Both the position numbers and the translations under genes were made by a program. Of a stretch of DNA of 64,000 bases, positions 54,124-63,797 are shown one piece after another. Source of the stretch: Alishewanella agri BL06 (GTDB taxonomy: Bacteria; Pseudomonadota; Gammaproteobacteria; Enterobacterales; Alteromonadaceae); assembly GCF_000272005.1 (NCBI RefSeq), contig NZ_AKKU01000012.1, forward strand, positions 62,001-126,000. Reading direction: 5' to 3'. The first letter of the stretch is position 1; each line of letters opens with the position of its first letter. Under the pieces are notes generated by a model. The model was not told where the DNA came from and searched no databases. It saw nothing but the letters and a program-made list of their open reading frames with translations.

Positions 54124-54358
54124 AACAAACGAGTTCACACCACCAGGCAAGTAATAAAAATGAATTAACAGGTTAATCCGGCCTTTGAAAACGCTGATGA
54201 TCACGCAGGAGTCTAAACTCCGTAGGGACGATAAGCAGCAGAGGCGCGGTTCTCATTTGGGCCAGAAGAGTTAAAGATATCTTCAATAAAAAGGCCGGAT
54301 ATACGTAGGTAGCTTAATCCGTTAATACATTAAAATTTCATGCCAAACGGTGGACTTT
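54124..54358 (+). ncRNA. candidate bridge/seek RNA region of the IS110-family element
   Basis: This 235-bp stretch between the transposase stop and the right inverted repeat has no ORF. It contains possible pairings such as AGGAGTCTAAACTCC, and GGCCGGAT near 54291 repeats the CCGGCC of 54178. In IS1111-group elements the targeting RNA is encoded downstream of the transposase, so this is the expected place. The RNA itself is inferred. Confidence 0.45.
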
Positions 54359-54479
54359 TTTGAGGTGTACATATATGTGATCCTTGAAGCCGGTGGAGAA
54401 AATTACTACCCAGCTGAGGGCGCTGCAATGGTCTGGACGCTTCAGAGTCGGGATATGTGCATCCGGCGGCAAGCACACC

Positions 54480-54567
54480 GTACAACTTTGACGGGACACG
54501 CTGTGAATACATCCCTGTACGCTTGCATTTTTCATCCCTGAAAAATACATTCCCTTACAAAGTGCAC
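54480..54567 (-). repeat. 88-bp structured repeat, copy R1
   Basis: Read on the - strand the outer arms are GTGCACTTTGTAAGGGAA and TCCCGTCAAAGTTGTAC. Inside are two hairpins with AGGGAT loops: ATTTTTC-AGGGAT-GAAAAAT (54527-54546) and GCGTAC-AGGGAT-GTATTC (54505-54522). It is an inverted partner of R2 at 54698. Outside the arms 54371-54479 and 54568-54697 continue the inverted similarity (e.g. CATCCGGCGGC; TACC.CCTCGTTC) without any supported gene. Confidence 0.8.
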
Positions 54568-54697
54568 GGAATGCTTACCACCTCGTTCACTATCGTGTTA
54601 CCAAGAGTTCTTTCAGACAGTATTCATTACATTCACCGAGCTTCGGTCGGAAATCGTGAATGCAGAAGCCCCTGCCGAACGAGGCGGTAAATGCATA

Positions 54698-54785
54698 GTA
54701 CACTTTGACCGGGGACGTCTTTCGCATGGATGCGAAAGAGGAGCCCCCAGGGATGGGTTCACGGCGTGCCCCGGCAAAGTTGTAC
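54698..54785 (+). repeat. 88-bp structured repeat, copy R2
   Basis: Outer arms GTACACTTTGACCGGGG and CCCCGGCAAAGTTGTAC close two hairpins: CTTTCGC-ATGGAT-GCGAAAG (54719-54738) and CCC-AGGGAT-GGG (54746-54757, extendable). Length equals that of R1, and several stem positions differ from R1 on both sides so that pairing is kept. The rest of the gap to 54867 shows only the continued inverted similarity. ORFs in 54330-54690 are rejected. Confidence 0.8.
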
Positions 54786-54867
54786 GGCGCGTTTAGCCGC
54801 CGGATGCTCCGCTCCAGACTTTGTAGCTCTGAGAGCGCAGCTATATAGATTAAGATAACTAAATGAT

Positions 54868-56046
54868 TCAGAACACCGAATTCCCCACGGCATACTTAGT
54901 TAACAACTGCTTCGCCATCCCTGCCTTGGCCGCTAACCTAAGCCCCTGCTGTCGCAACAACGACAGCGGCGCCGACTCCCGGCTAAAGGTCTGATAAATC
55001 ACATCCATCGCCCCCATCATCAGCGTATTCTGCATACGCCGCTGCCGCTGATACTGCTGTAAACTATCCGCATCCGTGAGGGACTTGCCAGCGCTTAAAT
55101 TCGCCGCCAGCTGTTCAACCAATAACATCGCATCAGCAAAGCCCAAGTTCACCCCCTGCCCGGCCAGCGGATTAATGGTATGCGCCGCATCGCCGGCTAA
55201 TACCACCCGGCCCTTAACGTATTGCTGTGCCTGCATCCGCGCCAGCGGAAACCAGGCTGAGCTTTTTAGCTTAATCGCACCCAGCTCTGGCGGAAACGCC
55301 GCAATAAAGGCCTGCTCTAAAGCTTTGGCGCTTAACGCCGCCAATTGCTTCACTTTGGCAGCTTCGTCATACCAGACTAAGGACGCCTGCGCGCCAGGTA
55401 AGGGTAAAAAGGCGCGCGGGCCGCTGGGATAAAACTGCTGCCAGGTAATATCCTGCTGTGGATAAGGTGTATCGACATAGGCCACCAGACAAGCTTGCTG
55501 ATATTGCCAGCCGGCAGTACCGATACGAGCCAGCTGCCGCACTTTAGACTGCGCCCCATCAGCACCAATTAATAACTGGCACTGCAGCTCACGACCATCG
55601 CTCAGCGTTAGCTCCACGCCCTGCTCGTCTTGCTGTAGCGCAGTAATTTCACAGTCAGTCAGTACCGTGATTGGCTCAGCAAATTGCTGCCACAGCGCCA
55701 ACTGTACCAGATTGTTTTCGACAATATGGCCAAGGTGACGCTCGCCAATCTCACTGGCAGCAAAGCGCAGCTGCGCACTGCCCTCGCCTGCCTGTAAATA
55801 TTGATACGGACACAGCCGCATTTGCTGCAGGTTTTGCCAGGCGCCGAGAGCTGTCAGCCAACGTTCGGAGCGCAGATTTAACGACGACACCCGCAAATCA
55901 ATCGCACTTTGCGCTTCGAACGGCGCTGGCGCCTGGCGCTCCAGCACGGTAATCGACAAGCCTAAGCGACTGAGTGCAACCGCCAGGGCGGCACCGACCA
56001 TACCGCCGCCGCTGATCACCACATCGCTGGTTATTAGGTTTTGCAT
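54868..56046 (-). CDS. UbiH/UbiF/VisC-family FAD-dependent hydroxylase
   Basis: 392 residues. Rossmann GxGxxG motif SGGGMVGAALAVALSRLG, the DG motif LLIGADGAQSKVRQLA and the FAD ribityl motif VVLAGDAAHTINPLAGQGVN are all present. The family hydroxylates ubiquinone precursors; by length and the NPLAGQGVNLGF motif UbiF is most likely, but UbiH/UbiI cannot be excluded from sequence alone. No other ubi genes are adjacent. Confidence 0.85.
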   Translation of the reverse strand: MQNLITSDVVISGGGMVGAALAVALSRLGLSITVLERQAPAPFEAQSAIDLRVSSLNLRSERWLTALGAWQNLQQMRLCPYQYLQAGEGSAQLRFAASEIGERHLGHIVENNLVQLALWQQFAEPITVLTDCEITALQQDEQGVELTLSDGRELQCQLLIGADGAQSKVRQLARIGTAGWQYQQACLVAYVDTPYPQQDITWQQFYPSGPRAFLPLPGAQASLVWYDEAAKVKQLAALSAKALEQAFIAAFPPELGAIKLKSSAWFPLARMQAQQYVKGRVVLAGDAAHTINPLAGQGVNLGFADAMLLVEQLAANLSAGKSLTDADSLQQYQRQRRMQNTLMMGAMDVIYQTFSRESAPLSLLRQQGLRLAAKAGMAKQLLTKYAVGNSVF

Positions 56047-56229
56047 CTTTTTGTCCTGCTTTTACCGCACCGCGGCAAGTAATTCCGGTAAAATTTTGCT
56101 AAGGTTAACAACAATTTTGTAGCGTGCAAAACAGCCAGATCAAATAAGCCGAAAAAAGATTGACGGCTGACTGAAAATGCGGCATTTTGCGCGCCCTGTT
56201 GCCCGGCTACGCCGCGGCAGCAAAGCGAT

Positions 56230-56260
56230 AGCCGACATGCTGGCAAAGCTGATGTCGGCT
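56230..56260. promoter_or_regulatory. inverted repeat upstream of aguB
   Basis: AGCCGACAT (56230-56238) and ATGTCGGCT (56252-56260) form a perfect 9-bp inverted repeat with a 13-base centre, 56 bp before aguB. It could be an operator for a regulator of agmatine use or a leader hairpin. Nothing else is seen in this 269-bp gap. Confidence 0.4.
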
Positions 56261-56315
56261 ATATACGCCGGTACCCTGTAGACCGGACTTATCACTGCTG
56301 ACTTGGAGAGATCTG

Positions 56316-57203
56316 ATGCGTAATGTAACGGTTGCTGCTACCCAGATGATTGGTGGCTGGAATGTCGAAGAAAATATCGCCCGCGCGGAAAAGCTGGTGC
56401 GCCAGGCGGCGGCTCAGGGCGCACAAATCATTCTGTTACAGGAACTGTTCGAACGTAACTATTTCTGCCAAAAGCAAAAACCTGAGTATTTAGGTTTTGC
56501 CGTGCCGGTAGAAGACAACCCGGCGGTAAAACACTTTGCCAAGATTGCCAAAGAGCTGGCAGTGGTGCTGCCGATCAGCATTTATGAGCGTGCCGGCAAC
56601 TGCCTGTATAACACTGTGGTGATGCTGGATGCCGATGGCAGCAATATGGGCATTTACCGCAAGAGCCATATTCCGGATGGCCCGGGTTACAGCGAAAAAT
56701 ACTACTTCACCCCGGGCGATACCGGTTTTAAAGTCTGGAATACCCGTTATGCCAAAGTGGGCGTCGGTATTTGCTGGGATCAGTGGTTCCCGGAGTGTGC
56801 CCGTAGCATGGCACTGCTGGGCGCTGAGCTGATTTTCTACCCCACTGCCATTGGCAGTGAGCCGCATGATGCCACTATTAATTCCCGTGACCACTGGCAG
56901 CGCACGCAGCAGGGTCATGCGGCGGCAAACTTAACGCCGGTGATCGTATCTAACCGCATTGGTACTGAAACCGAGGGCGATTTCTCCATTACCTTCTATG
57001 GCAGCTCCTTTATTGCTGACCACAGCGGTGCCAAGGTACAGGAAGCGAACGAAACAGACGAAGCCGTACTGGTCCATACCTTTGATTTAGATGAAGTGGC
57101 CGCCATTCGTCGCGCCTGGGGCGTGTTCCGTGACCGTCGCATCGATATCTACGATACGCTGCTGACCAAAGACGGCAAAATCAACCCGGAGAACAGCAAG
57201 TGA
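56316..57203 (+). CDS. aguB: N-carbamoylputrescine amidohydrolase
   Basis: 295 residues of the nitrilase family. Catalytic triad: Glu in [12 protein letters not shown], Lys in [14 protein letters not shown], Cys in [13 protein letters not shown]. It releases putrescine from N-carbamoylputrescine. It overlaps aguA by GTGA (57200-57203), so the two act together in the agmatine-to-putrescine route. Confidence 0.95.
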   Translation: MRNVTVAATQMIGGWNVEENIARAEKLVRQAAAQGAQIILLQELFERNYFCQKQKPEYLGFAVPVEDNPAVKHFAKIAKELAVVLPISIYERAGNCLYNTVVMLDADGSNMGIYRKSHIPDGPGYSEKYYFTPGDTGFKVWNTRYAKVGVGICWDQWFPECARSMALLGAELIFYPTAIGSEPHDATINSRDHWQRTQQGHAAANLTPVIVSNRIGTETEGDFSITFYGSSFIADHSGAKVQEANETDEAVLVHTFDLDEVAAIRRAWGVFRDRRIDIYDTLLTKDGKINPENSK

Positions 57204-58312
57204 GCCAAACGCTAACCTCTACCCCGAAACAAGACGGTTTTAGCATGCCGCCCGAGTGGGCGCCGCATAAGCAAACCTGGATGATTTGGCCGGAGCGCAC
57301 TGACAGCTGGCGTTTAGGTGCCAAACCGGCACAAGCGGCCTTTGTTACCGTCATTAAAGCCATTGCCGGCTTTGAACCGGTATCGGTTGGCGTATCGGCG
57401 GCACAATATGCTAATGCCTACGCCCAGCTAAGCCAGGCCAATACCAAGTTCCCAATCCGTGTTGTCGAAATTTCCAATAATGACGCCTGGTGCCGTGATA
57501 CCGGCCCGACCTTTGTTACCAATGGTAAAGGAGAAGTCCGTGGCGTGGACTGGACCTTTAACGCCTGGGGTGGCCTGAATGGCGGCCTGTATTTCCCCTG
57601 GGATCGCGATGATCAGGTTGCCAGTAAAATTCTTGGCATTGAGCAGCTGCCGCGCTACCGCACCGAGGGCTTTGTGCTGGAAGGTGGCGCTATTCATGTC
57701 GATGGTGAAGGCACCCTGCTGACCACAGCCGAATGCTTGCTCAATGCCAACCGCAACCCGCATTTAAGCCGCGAACAGATTGAAGCCATGCTGCGCGAGC
57801 ATCTGGCGATTGAAAAAGTGCTGTGGCTGGAAGACGGCATCTTTAATGATGAAACTGACGGTCATGTCGATAATATGGCCTGCTTTGTCAAACCCGGTGA
57901 AGTGTTGTTAGCCTGGACTGACGATAAGAACGATCCGCAGTATGCCCGCAGCAAGGCGGCGCTGGACTATTTAGAAACCAGCACCGATGCGAAAGGCCGC
58001 AAAATTAAGGTGCATAAGCTGCCGGTACCGGCGCCGATTATCGCCAAAGCCGAAGAATATGCGTCTGTCGATCAGTCAATGGCCGCCATCCCTCGCGAAG
58101 CCAATGCCCGTCTGGCCGGCTCTTACATTAATTTCTATTTATGTAATGGCGGCTTAATTCTGCCCACCTTTGATGATCCGAACGATCAGGTCGCGGCAGA
58201 GATCCTGCAGCAGCTGTTCCCGGCGCATCAGGTAGTGACGGTACCAGGCCGGGAAATCCTGCTTGGCGGCGGTAATATTCACTGTATCACCCAGCAGCAA
58301 CCTGCTGGCTAA
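57200..58312 (+). CDS. aguA: agmatine deiminase
   Basis: 370 residues from GTG 57200. Agmatine deiminase motifs: [63 protein letters not shown] and the catalytic Cys in [13 protein letters not shown]. It makes N-carbamoylputrescine, the substrate of AguB encoded just upstream. Confidence 0.96.
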   Translation: MSQTLTSTPKQDGFSMPPEWAPHKQTWMIWPERTDSWRLGAKPAQAAFVTVIKAIAGFEPVSVGVSAAQYANAYAQLSQANTKFPIRVVEISNNDAWCRDTGPTFVTNGKGEVRGVDWTFNAWGGLNGGLYFPWDRDDQVASKILGIEQLPRYRTEGFVLEGGAIHVDGEGTLLTTAECLLNANRNPHLSREQIEAMLREHLAIEKVLWLEDGIFNDETDGHVDNMACFVKPGEVLLAWTDDKNDPQYARSKAALDYLETSTDAKGRKIKVHKLPVPAPIIAKAEEYASVDQSMAAIPREANARLAGSYINFYLCNGGLILPTFDDPNDQVAAEILQQLFPAHQVVTVPGREILLGGGNIHCITQQQPAG

Positions 58313-58329
58313 TCGCGAGCGTAACGACC

Positions 58330-58608
58330 ATGGCCAAAGCCTGCGCCTTACATATTCTGGTAAAAAGCCGCGAACAAGCGGAAAAGCTGAAAAAGCAGCT
58401 GGAGCAAGGCGCCGACTTTGGCAAACTGGCAAAACAACACTCATTGTGTCCGTCCGGTAAAAAAGGCGGTGACCTCGGTGAGTTTCGTAAAGGCCAGATG
58501 GTCAAGCCTTTTGACGATGCGGTCTTTAAAGGGCCGCTGTTAAGTGTGCAAGGGCCGGTTAAAACCCAGTTTGGCTTTCATCTAATCAAAACCCTCTATC
58601 GCAGTTAG
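58330..58608 (+). CDS. ppiC: PpiC-type parvulin peptidyl-prolyl isomerase
   Basis: 92 residues, a single rotamase domain of the size of E. coli PpiC (93): [58 protein letters not shown]. No signal peptide, so cytoplasmic. It follows aguA by 17 bp. Confidence 0.94.
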   Translation: MAKACALHILVKSREQAEKLKKQLEQGADFGKLAKQHSLCPSGKKGGDLGEFRKGQMVKPFDDAVFKGPLLSVQGPVKTQFGFHLIKTLYRS

Positions 58609-58681
58609 CTCGCTATTTGCCGATTGCAATACTCTCTGCTAAGCTGAATCAGTCTGAAAAAAGTCTTTTAAAGGACTGCCA

Positions 58682-58900
58682 ATGCAAACTGAGACCATCA
58701 CCTACCTGAAAGAACATGCCAATACGCTGGAGCTACAGGAAGAGCTACTGATCACCAAAAACGGTAAGCCGGCTTTTGTGGTGCAATCCTATCAGGATTA
58801 TCAATTCCAGCAGGATACCCTCGCCTTACTGAAATTATTAAAACTTTCCGAAAAGTCATTACAAGATAAGGCATTAACGCTGGAGCACGCCTTTGACTAG
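58682..58900 (+). CDS. Phd/YefM-like antitoxin (chromosomal)
   Basis: 72 residues: ITYLKEHANTLELQEELLIT, KNGKPAFVVQSYQDYQF, then an acidic-basic helical tail. The pattern fits the prevent-host-death group. It overlaps the downstream toxin gene by 8 bp. Not part of the integron. Confidence 0.82.
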   Translation: MQTETITYLKEHANTLELQEELLITKNGKPAFVVQSYQDYQFQQDTLALLKLLKLSEKSLQDKALTLEHAFD

Positions 58901-59237
58901 TGGCTACACGCTGGTCGCCTCGCCACTGTTTCGTTTATCGCGCCAAAGGTTGCAGGCATTTTTAACTGAAAAGTATTCCGCAGAACTGGCGAATCAAACG
59001 CTGGCAGGCATTAAAGAGCAAATCGCCACGACTTTACCCACACAGCCACTGATTGCGCCAATTAGCGAACGCTTGTTCAAGCTGGGCTTAACCGAGTACC
59101 GGCAATGGCAGTTGGATAAACATAATCTGCTATTTTATCGGGTAGATGCTAAGCAGCAACAGCTTGAGCTGCTACTGCTAATGGATAGCCGGCAAAATGT
59201 GCAAAAGCTTCTCTATGAATTAACCTTATTACTGTAA
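58893..59237 (+). CDS. RelE/ParE-family toxin (chromosomal)
   Basis: 114 residues from TTG 58893, which lies inside the antitoxin's last codons (TTGACTAG), so translation is coupled. LFRLSRQRLQAFLTEKYSAE and FKLGLTEYRQWQLDKHNLLF, then DAKQQQLELLLLMDSRQNVQ, fit the ParE/RelE fold. It is unlike the RelE of cassette 15. The 118 bp after it up to rhlE show no gene. Confidence 0.82.
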   Translation: MTSGYTLVASPLFRLSRQRLQAFLTEKYSAELANQTLAGIKEQIATTLPTQPLIAPISERLFKLGLTEYRQWQLDKHNLLFYRVDAKQQQLELLLLMDSRQNVQKLLYELTLLL

Positions 59238-59355
59238 AGCTTGTTGTTGGCAATGGATGATCTGGTGGCAGATATTTTAAGTCTGATTGAATAAGCAGTA
59301 GCGGCCGCACCCGCTGCCGCCGCTGTTGTGAAACTGTTGTGTCGCGGTGTTGTTG

Positions 59356-60630
59356 TTAGGCCTTACCCAGTGCTTTAGCTCTGAGTTTGGCTTTAAGTTT
59401 GCCGGCAGATTGCTTTTTCGCCGGACCATCATGCCGAGCACCTGGCCGCTGTCCGGGTTTACGCGCCAGCTGTTCTTCTGGTGGCTGAAAACTGGGGTCG
59501 TGCTCATAACCCGGTACGATCTGGGTTGGCAGCACCTGCTGGGTTAGTTTTTCAATATCCTGCAAAGCGCCGAGTTCATCCGGCCCCACCAGCGTGACCG
59601 CTACGCCACTTAAACCAGCGCGCCCGGTGCGGCCAATCCGATGGACATAATCCTCGGCAACCTGTGGCAGATCGTAGTTCACCACATAGGGTAACTCACT
59701 GATATCCAAACCACGGGCAGCGATATCGGTCGCCACTAAAATCCGTACCTTACCCTGTTTGAATTCATCCAGTGCACGTTGCCTTGCCCCCTGCGCCTTA
59801 TCGCCATGGATCGCAGCTGTGGTCAGGCCGTCTTTTTGCAGTTGTTTCGCCAGCCGGTCGGCACCGTGTTTGGTGCGGACAAAGATCAGCACCTGCGGCC
59901 AGTTTTGCATGCCAATCATATGCGAAATCAGTTCGCGCTTGCGATGACGATCGACCAGATAAACTTGTTGGGTGACGCGGTCTGCAGTTGCGTTAGCGGT
60001 GGCCACCTCTATTAATACCGGCTTATTTAACAGCTCATCGGCCAGAATTTTAATCTCTTTGGAATAGGTCGCCGAAAACAGCAGGGTCTGCCGCTGTGCC
60101 GGCAACTTGGCCATAATGCGTTTAATATCAACAATAAACCCCATATCCAGCATGCGGTCTGCTTCATCCAGCACCAGCACTTCCAGCTGACTTAAATCAA
60201 TGGTCTGTTGATGTAGATGATCAATTAAACGCCCCGGCGTGGCGACCAGAATATCCAGCCCTTGCTCCGCCTCGTCATATTGCGGCCGGATTGACACCCC
60301 GCCATAAAATACGGCACACCGCACTGACAAATAGCGGCTATAGGTTTGCACACTTTCAAATACCTGTTGCGCCAGCTCGCGGGTGGGCGTTAATACCAAT
60401 ACTCTAACTTGGGCTGGTTGTAAGACTTTCGGCGCATTGAGCAGTTGTTGCAGTAATGGTAAGGTGAAAGCCGCCGTTTTGCCGGTACCGGTTTGGGCGC
60501 CAGCCAGCACATCTTTGCCACTCAGGATCGGCGGGATAGCTTGCTGCTGCACTGGCGTAGCAGCCTGATAGCCCTGCTCAGCTAAAACACGTAGAATAGG
60601 CTCTGCCAGAGCCAGGGTTTGAAATTGCAT
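59356..60630 (-). CDS. rhlE: DEAD-box RNA helicase RhlE
   Basis: 424 residues. Q motif [20 protein letters not shown], Walker [30 protein letters not shown] in [18 protein letters not shown] in LLFSATYS, and [21 protein letters not shown] basic tail follows ([20 protein letters not shown]). RhlE fits by length and tail; it acts on structured RNA, probably ribosome assembly or decay. Confidence 0.92.
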   Translation of the reverse strand: MQFQTLALAEPILRVLAEQGYQAATPVQQQAIPPILSGKDVLAGAQTGTGKTAAFTLPLLQQLLNAPKVLQPAQVRVLVLTPTRELAQQVFESVQTYSRYLSVRCAVFYGGVSIRPQYDEAEQGLDILVATPGRLIDHLHQQTIDLSQLEVLVLDEADRMLDMGFIVDIKRIMAKLPAQRQTLLFSATYSKEIKILADELLNKPVLIEVATANATADRVTQQVYLVDRHRKRELISHMIGMQNWPQVLIFVRTKHGADRLAKQLQKDGLTTAAIHGDKAQGARQRALDEFKQGKVRILVATDIAARGLDISELPYVVNYDLPQVAEDYVHRIGRTGRAGLSGVAVTLVGPDELGALQDIEKLTQQVLPTQIVPGYEHDPSFQPPEEQLARKPGQRPGARHDGPAKKQSAGKLKAKLRAKALGKA

Positions 60631-60710
60631 GCGATGTTCCGAACTAGTTTTTCGTCAAGCTGTGTCAGCCGGCTATTATAGCAGGGCGACGGCGCCGGAG
60701 ATATGATGCC

Positions 60711-60986
60711 GTGTCCGACTGGTATCTTTATCTGATCCGTACCGCACAAGGGCAACTCTATACCGGCATTAGTACCGATCCGGTGCGGCGCCTGCGCCAA
60801 CATCGGGGCGAATTAGCCGGTGGCGCTAAGTCGCTGCGCGGTAAGGGCCCGCTGACCCTGGTTTATCAACAGCCTCACCCCTGTCGCGCCAGCGCCAGTA
60901 AAGCTGAGTATCAGGTTAAGCAACTCAGTAAAGCCGCTAAGGAACAGTTAATTTCGCGCTCTGCCCCTTTAACCAACAGCGAGTAG
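60711..60986 (+). CDS. GIY-YIG nuclease family protein (YhbQ-like)
   Basis: 91 residues from GTG 60711. [20 protein letters not shown] is the GIY-YIG start (with YLI and YTG), followed by the conserved Arg ([20 protein letters not shown]) and [11 protein letters not shown]. This is the small single-domain UPF0213/YhbQ type, possibly DNA-repair related. An ATG at 60704-60707 is in another frame. Confidence 0.88.
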   Translation: MSDWYLYLIRTAQGQLYTGISTDPVRRLRQHRGELAGGAKSLRGKGPLTLVYQQPHPCRASASKAEYQVKQLSKAAKEQLISRSAPLTNSE

Positions 60987-60989
60987 AAG

Positions 60990-61892
60990 ATGGAAAATTT
61001 TTACCTGGTATTGGCCTATTTGCTTATTGGCATGCTGTTACGCCGTTTACCCGCCATGCCGGACAACAGTGGTTTAGTGCTGAATATCTATGTGCTCTAT
61101 GTGGCATTACCGGCGCTGATCCTGAAAAATATCAAGTTGCTGGAGTTCTCCTTTGCCCTGTTGATCCCGGCTGTCACCCCCTGGTTGCTGCTGTTGGTGG
61201 TGGTGGCCACAGTATTGCTACTCAGCCGGTTATTTGGCTGGTCCCGCGAAGTCACCGGGGCTTTGCTGGTGATCCTGCCGCTGGGCAATACCTCTTTTCT
61301 TGGCTTTCCGATGACCGAAGCGCTGTTTGGTCAAACCGCCATGCCTTATGCCGTGGTGTATGACCAGATTGGTTCCTTTATTGCGCTGGCAACCTATGTC
61401 ACTATCGTGGCGGCGATCTATAGCCCAACAATGACTAAGCCAACCCCCAAGGCGATTTTGCTGAAGATTATTGGTTTTCCGTCTTTTATTGCGTTGATCG
61501 TTGGCTTGCTGATCCGGGATTTTAGTCTGCCGCCACTGGCAGTATCACTGGTGGATAATCTGGCTGCGACCCTGGTGCCGGTGGTGATGATTGCGGTTGG
61601 CTTTCAGCTCAGTTTCCGCTTTAGTAAAGCTGAAGTGTCACCTTTGATTAGCGCACTCTGCATCAAACTGGCTTTGATGCCAATCAGTGCCTGGCTAATT
61701 TGGCGAGCTTTGGGGCAGGAAGGTTTGGCGGTACAAATCAGTATCTTTCAGGCGGCGATGCCGCCAATGATTTCGGCTGGCGCTATCGCCATTATGGCAG
61801 GTCTGGCGCCACGCTTAGTCAGTGGCGTCATTGGTTTTGGTATTCTGGCTGGCTTAGTGACCCTGCCGGTGGTGTATTGGTTGCTTAGTTAG
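60990..61892 (+). CDS. AEC (auxin efflux carrier) family transporter
   Basis: 300 residues with about ten membrane helices in two halves, with GALLVILPLGNTSFLGFPMT in the first and VISAGAIAIMAG-type motifs (MPPMISAGAIAIMAGLAP) in the second. The family exports small carboxylates or other metabolites; the substrate is not known. It starts 3 bp after the GIY-YIG gene. Confidence 0.9.
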   Translation: MENFYLVLAYLLIGMLLRRLPAMPDNSGLVLNIYVLYVALPALILKNIKLLEFSFALLIPAVTPWLLLLVVVATVLLLSRLFGWSREVTGALLVILPLGNTSFLGFPMTEALFGQTAMPYAVVYDQIGSFIALATYVTIVAAIYSPTMTKPTPKAILLKIIGFPSFIALIVGLLIRDFSLPPLAVSLVDNLAATLVPVVMIAVGFQLSFRFSKAEVSPLISALCIKLALMPISAWLIWRALGQEGLAVQISIFQAAMPPMISAGAIAIMAGLAPRLVSGVIGFGILAGLVTLPVVYWLLS

Positions 61893-61916
61893 CGTACGGC
61901 CGCTAACGGCTGCTTA

Positions 61917-62070
61917 TCAGGCGTCCAGCGGCTTTTGCTGTTCCAGCTTTTTGATATGTTCGGTCAGGCCAAGCGCCTTTTCTACATCCAACATAATGGC
62001 AATGCCGGTATCCAGCTTTTCGTCCAGGCCGCCGACGCGTACCAGTTCGCCGCTATGCGTTATCGGGCGT
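61917..62070 (-). pseudogene. coding-like remnant after cvrA
   Basis: On the - strand one frame reads GELVRVGGLDEKLDTGIAIM and LDVEKALGLTEHIKKLEQ to a TGA at 61917, with codon use like its neighbours. Its only upstream ATG (62132) lies inside the cvrA 3' end in another frame, so this is either a short gene with an unclear start or the 3' remnant of a gene. I do not recognise the family. Confidence 0.35.
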
Positions 62071-63786
62071 TTAATCGCTTTCCAGCCGGGTATCCAGTTG
62101 TACTGTGGTAATGCGGTTACCGACAATTTCATCCACAGTTAATTTTATCGCGCCGATAATCACCTCAGCTCCAGCCACAACCTCAGTGCTCAGTTTTTCC
62201 CGGCAATACTCATCCAATGTTAGCTCAGCATCCTGCCCGGTAAAATCCAGGTTATAACACCAAGCCAGATCACTAAACCGACTCGCCCCTTTTAACCTTA
62301 GCGTAGTGGGTAATTCAGGGTTAATAAAACCTGGCTCAGAAAAAATTTGCTCCAGCATCGGTTTATAATCTTTTTTCAGCACCACAAACAGATGATCACC
62401 AGCCTCTAGCACCGTTGAACCTCGCGGCGGAATAATTTGCTCCTGCCGGGTAATCATGGCAACCACCACCCCCTCAGGTAAGGCCATCCGGGACAAGCGG
62501 CGATTGATCGCTCTCGATCCTGCTGCCAGGGTGTACTCGACAATTTCGGCGTCAACATCCCCTAAGGCGGTAATTTCCAGTGTTGCCGCTGGCTTGGCTG
62601 TTACCGGTTCAATCAAATCCAACTTTTTAGCAACCCAAGCCAGAGTGGAGCCTTGTAAGGTTGCGGAAATTAACACCACAAAAAACACCGCGTTGAAAAT
62701 AAGTTCCGCACCCGGCAAGCCATACATTAGTGGAAAAATCGCCAGGATAATCGGTACTGAGCCACGCAGCCCAACCCAGGACACCAGAGTCATCTGCCGT
62801 AGTGAAAAGCCAAACCATTTCAGCACCGGCAATACCGCCAATGGTCGGGCCACGAAGATTAATACAGCGGCGATCAGTAACCCTTGCCACCAAACTTCCA
62901 GCAGTGAGCTGGGGTTAATCAGTAACCCTAACATCACGAACATCATAATCTGGCTTAGCCAGGCCAAACCATCATGGAACAGAAAGGTCGTTTTCTGAAA
63001 CGCAAATTTGTTATTTCCAATCATCACACCACAGATAAAGATGGCCAGGAAGCCACTGCCACCGAGATTAGCCGCCAGACCAAAGGATAGTAAACCGGCA
63101 GCCGCTACCAACACCGGATATAAGCCGGTTGCCTGCAGTTGGATCCGGTGCAGCAGTTGCAGCGTCAGATAACCAATCAATAAGCCGACTAAGGCGCCGC
63201 CACCCATCTGTAAAAAGAACAGCTGCAATACGCCAACACCGGGTTTTAAGCCATTTACCAGCACTTCCAGCAATGTGACTGTTAGGAAAATTGCCATCGG
63301 GTCGTTCGAGGCACTCTCAATTTCCAGAGTCGACTTCAAGCGTTCGTTCAGATTAATACCGGCATTACGTAACAGTGAGAATACCGCTGCGGCATCAGTT
63401 GAACCGACGATAGCGCCGATCAGCAAACCTTCCATTAAGCTGATTGACAGAATATAACTGGCCGCGACGCCGGTGAGCAGCGCTGTCACCATAACCCCCA
63501 AGGTTGCCAGAATCGACGCGGGTTTCCACACCTTTTTCACCGCACTGAGGGGAGTTTGTAAACCACCGTCGAACAGAATAAAAGCCAGTGCTATGGTACC
63601 GACCGCATGCGCGAACTGCGGGTTGTTAAAGGCTAAACGACCAAACCCTTCCTCTCCGGCTAACATCCCGACTAATAAAAACAGCACCAGCATCGGTAAA
63701 CCCAACCGGGCTGACAGCTTACTGGACAGAATACCCAGTAGAATCAGCACAGAGGCAACGAGAATAAGCTGGTCAATCAAAAACAT
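62071..63786 (-). CDS. cvrA: K+/H+ antiporter NhaP2 (CvrA) type
   Basis: 571 residues, near the 578 of E. coli CvrA. Residues 1-390 form the CPA1 antiporter domain with twelve or so helices (FILFDGGLQTPLSAVKK, IGAIVGSTDAAAVFSLL, ESASNDPMAIFLTVTLLE). A TrkA-C (RCK) domain follows (about 405-480, with VAMITRQEQIIPPRGSTVLE) and a CorC/HlyC-like tail (about 485-571). It exports K+ in exchange for protons. Confidence 0.93.
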   Translation of the reverse strand: MFLIDQLILVASVLILLGILSSKLSARLGLPMLVLFLLVGMLAGEEGFGRLAFNNPQFAHAVGTIALAFILFDGGLQTPLSAVKKVWKPASILATLGVMVTALLTGVAASYILSISLMEGLLIGAIVGSTDAAAVFSLLRNAGINLNERLKSTLEIESASNDPMAIFLTVTLLEVLVNGLKPGVGVLQLFFLQMGGGALVGLLIGYLTLQLLHRIQLQATGLYPVLVAAAGLLSFGLAANLGGSGFLAIFICGVMIGNNKFAFQKTTFLFHDGLAWLSQIMMFVMLGLLINPSSLLEVWWQGLLIAAVLIFVARPLAVLPVLKWFGFSLRQMTLVSWVGLRGSVPIILAIFPLMYGLPGAELIFNAVFFVVLISATLQGSTLAWVAKKLDLIEPVTAKPAATLEITALGDVDAEIVEYTLAAGSRAINRRLSRMALPEGVVVAMITRQEQIIPPRGSTVLEAGDHLFVVLKKDYKPMLEQIFSEPGFINPELPTTLRLKGASRFSDLAWCYNLDFTGQDAELTLDEYCREKLSTEVVAGAEVIIGAIKLTVDEIVGNRITTVQLDTRLESD

Positions 63787-63797
63787 AGTCGGTCCTT

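Larger units (their letters stand above)
53029..54370 (+). mobile_element. IS110-family element with IS1111-like subterminal repeats
   Basis: ACACCTCAA (53031-53039) and TTGAGGTGT (54360-54368) form short inverted repeats a few bases inside the probable ends, as in the IS1111 group. No target duplication is seen, which is normal for this family. The transposase is intact. About 235 bp between its stop and the right repeat are non-coding. Exact ends are uncertain. Confidence 0.75.

Noticed and set aside
54330..54690. Short ORFs near the right end of the IS110-family element
   Set aside because: They lie in the inverted structured repeats, no codon bias or family is visible, and pairing explains the sequence better.
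59238..59355. GC-rich inverted sequence after rhlE as terminator
   Set aside because: Pairing is imperfect and no T-run follows on the - strand.
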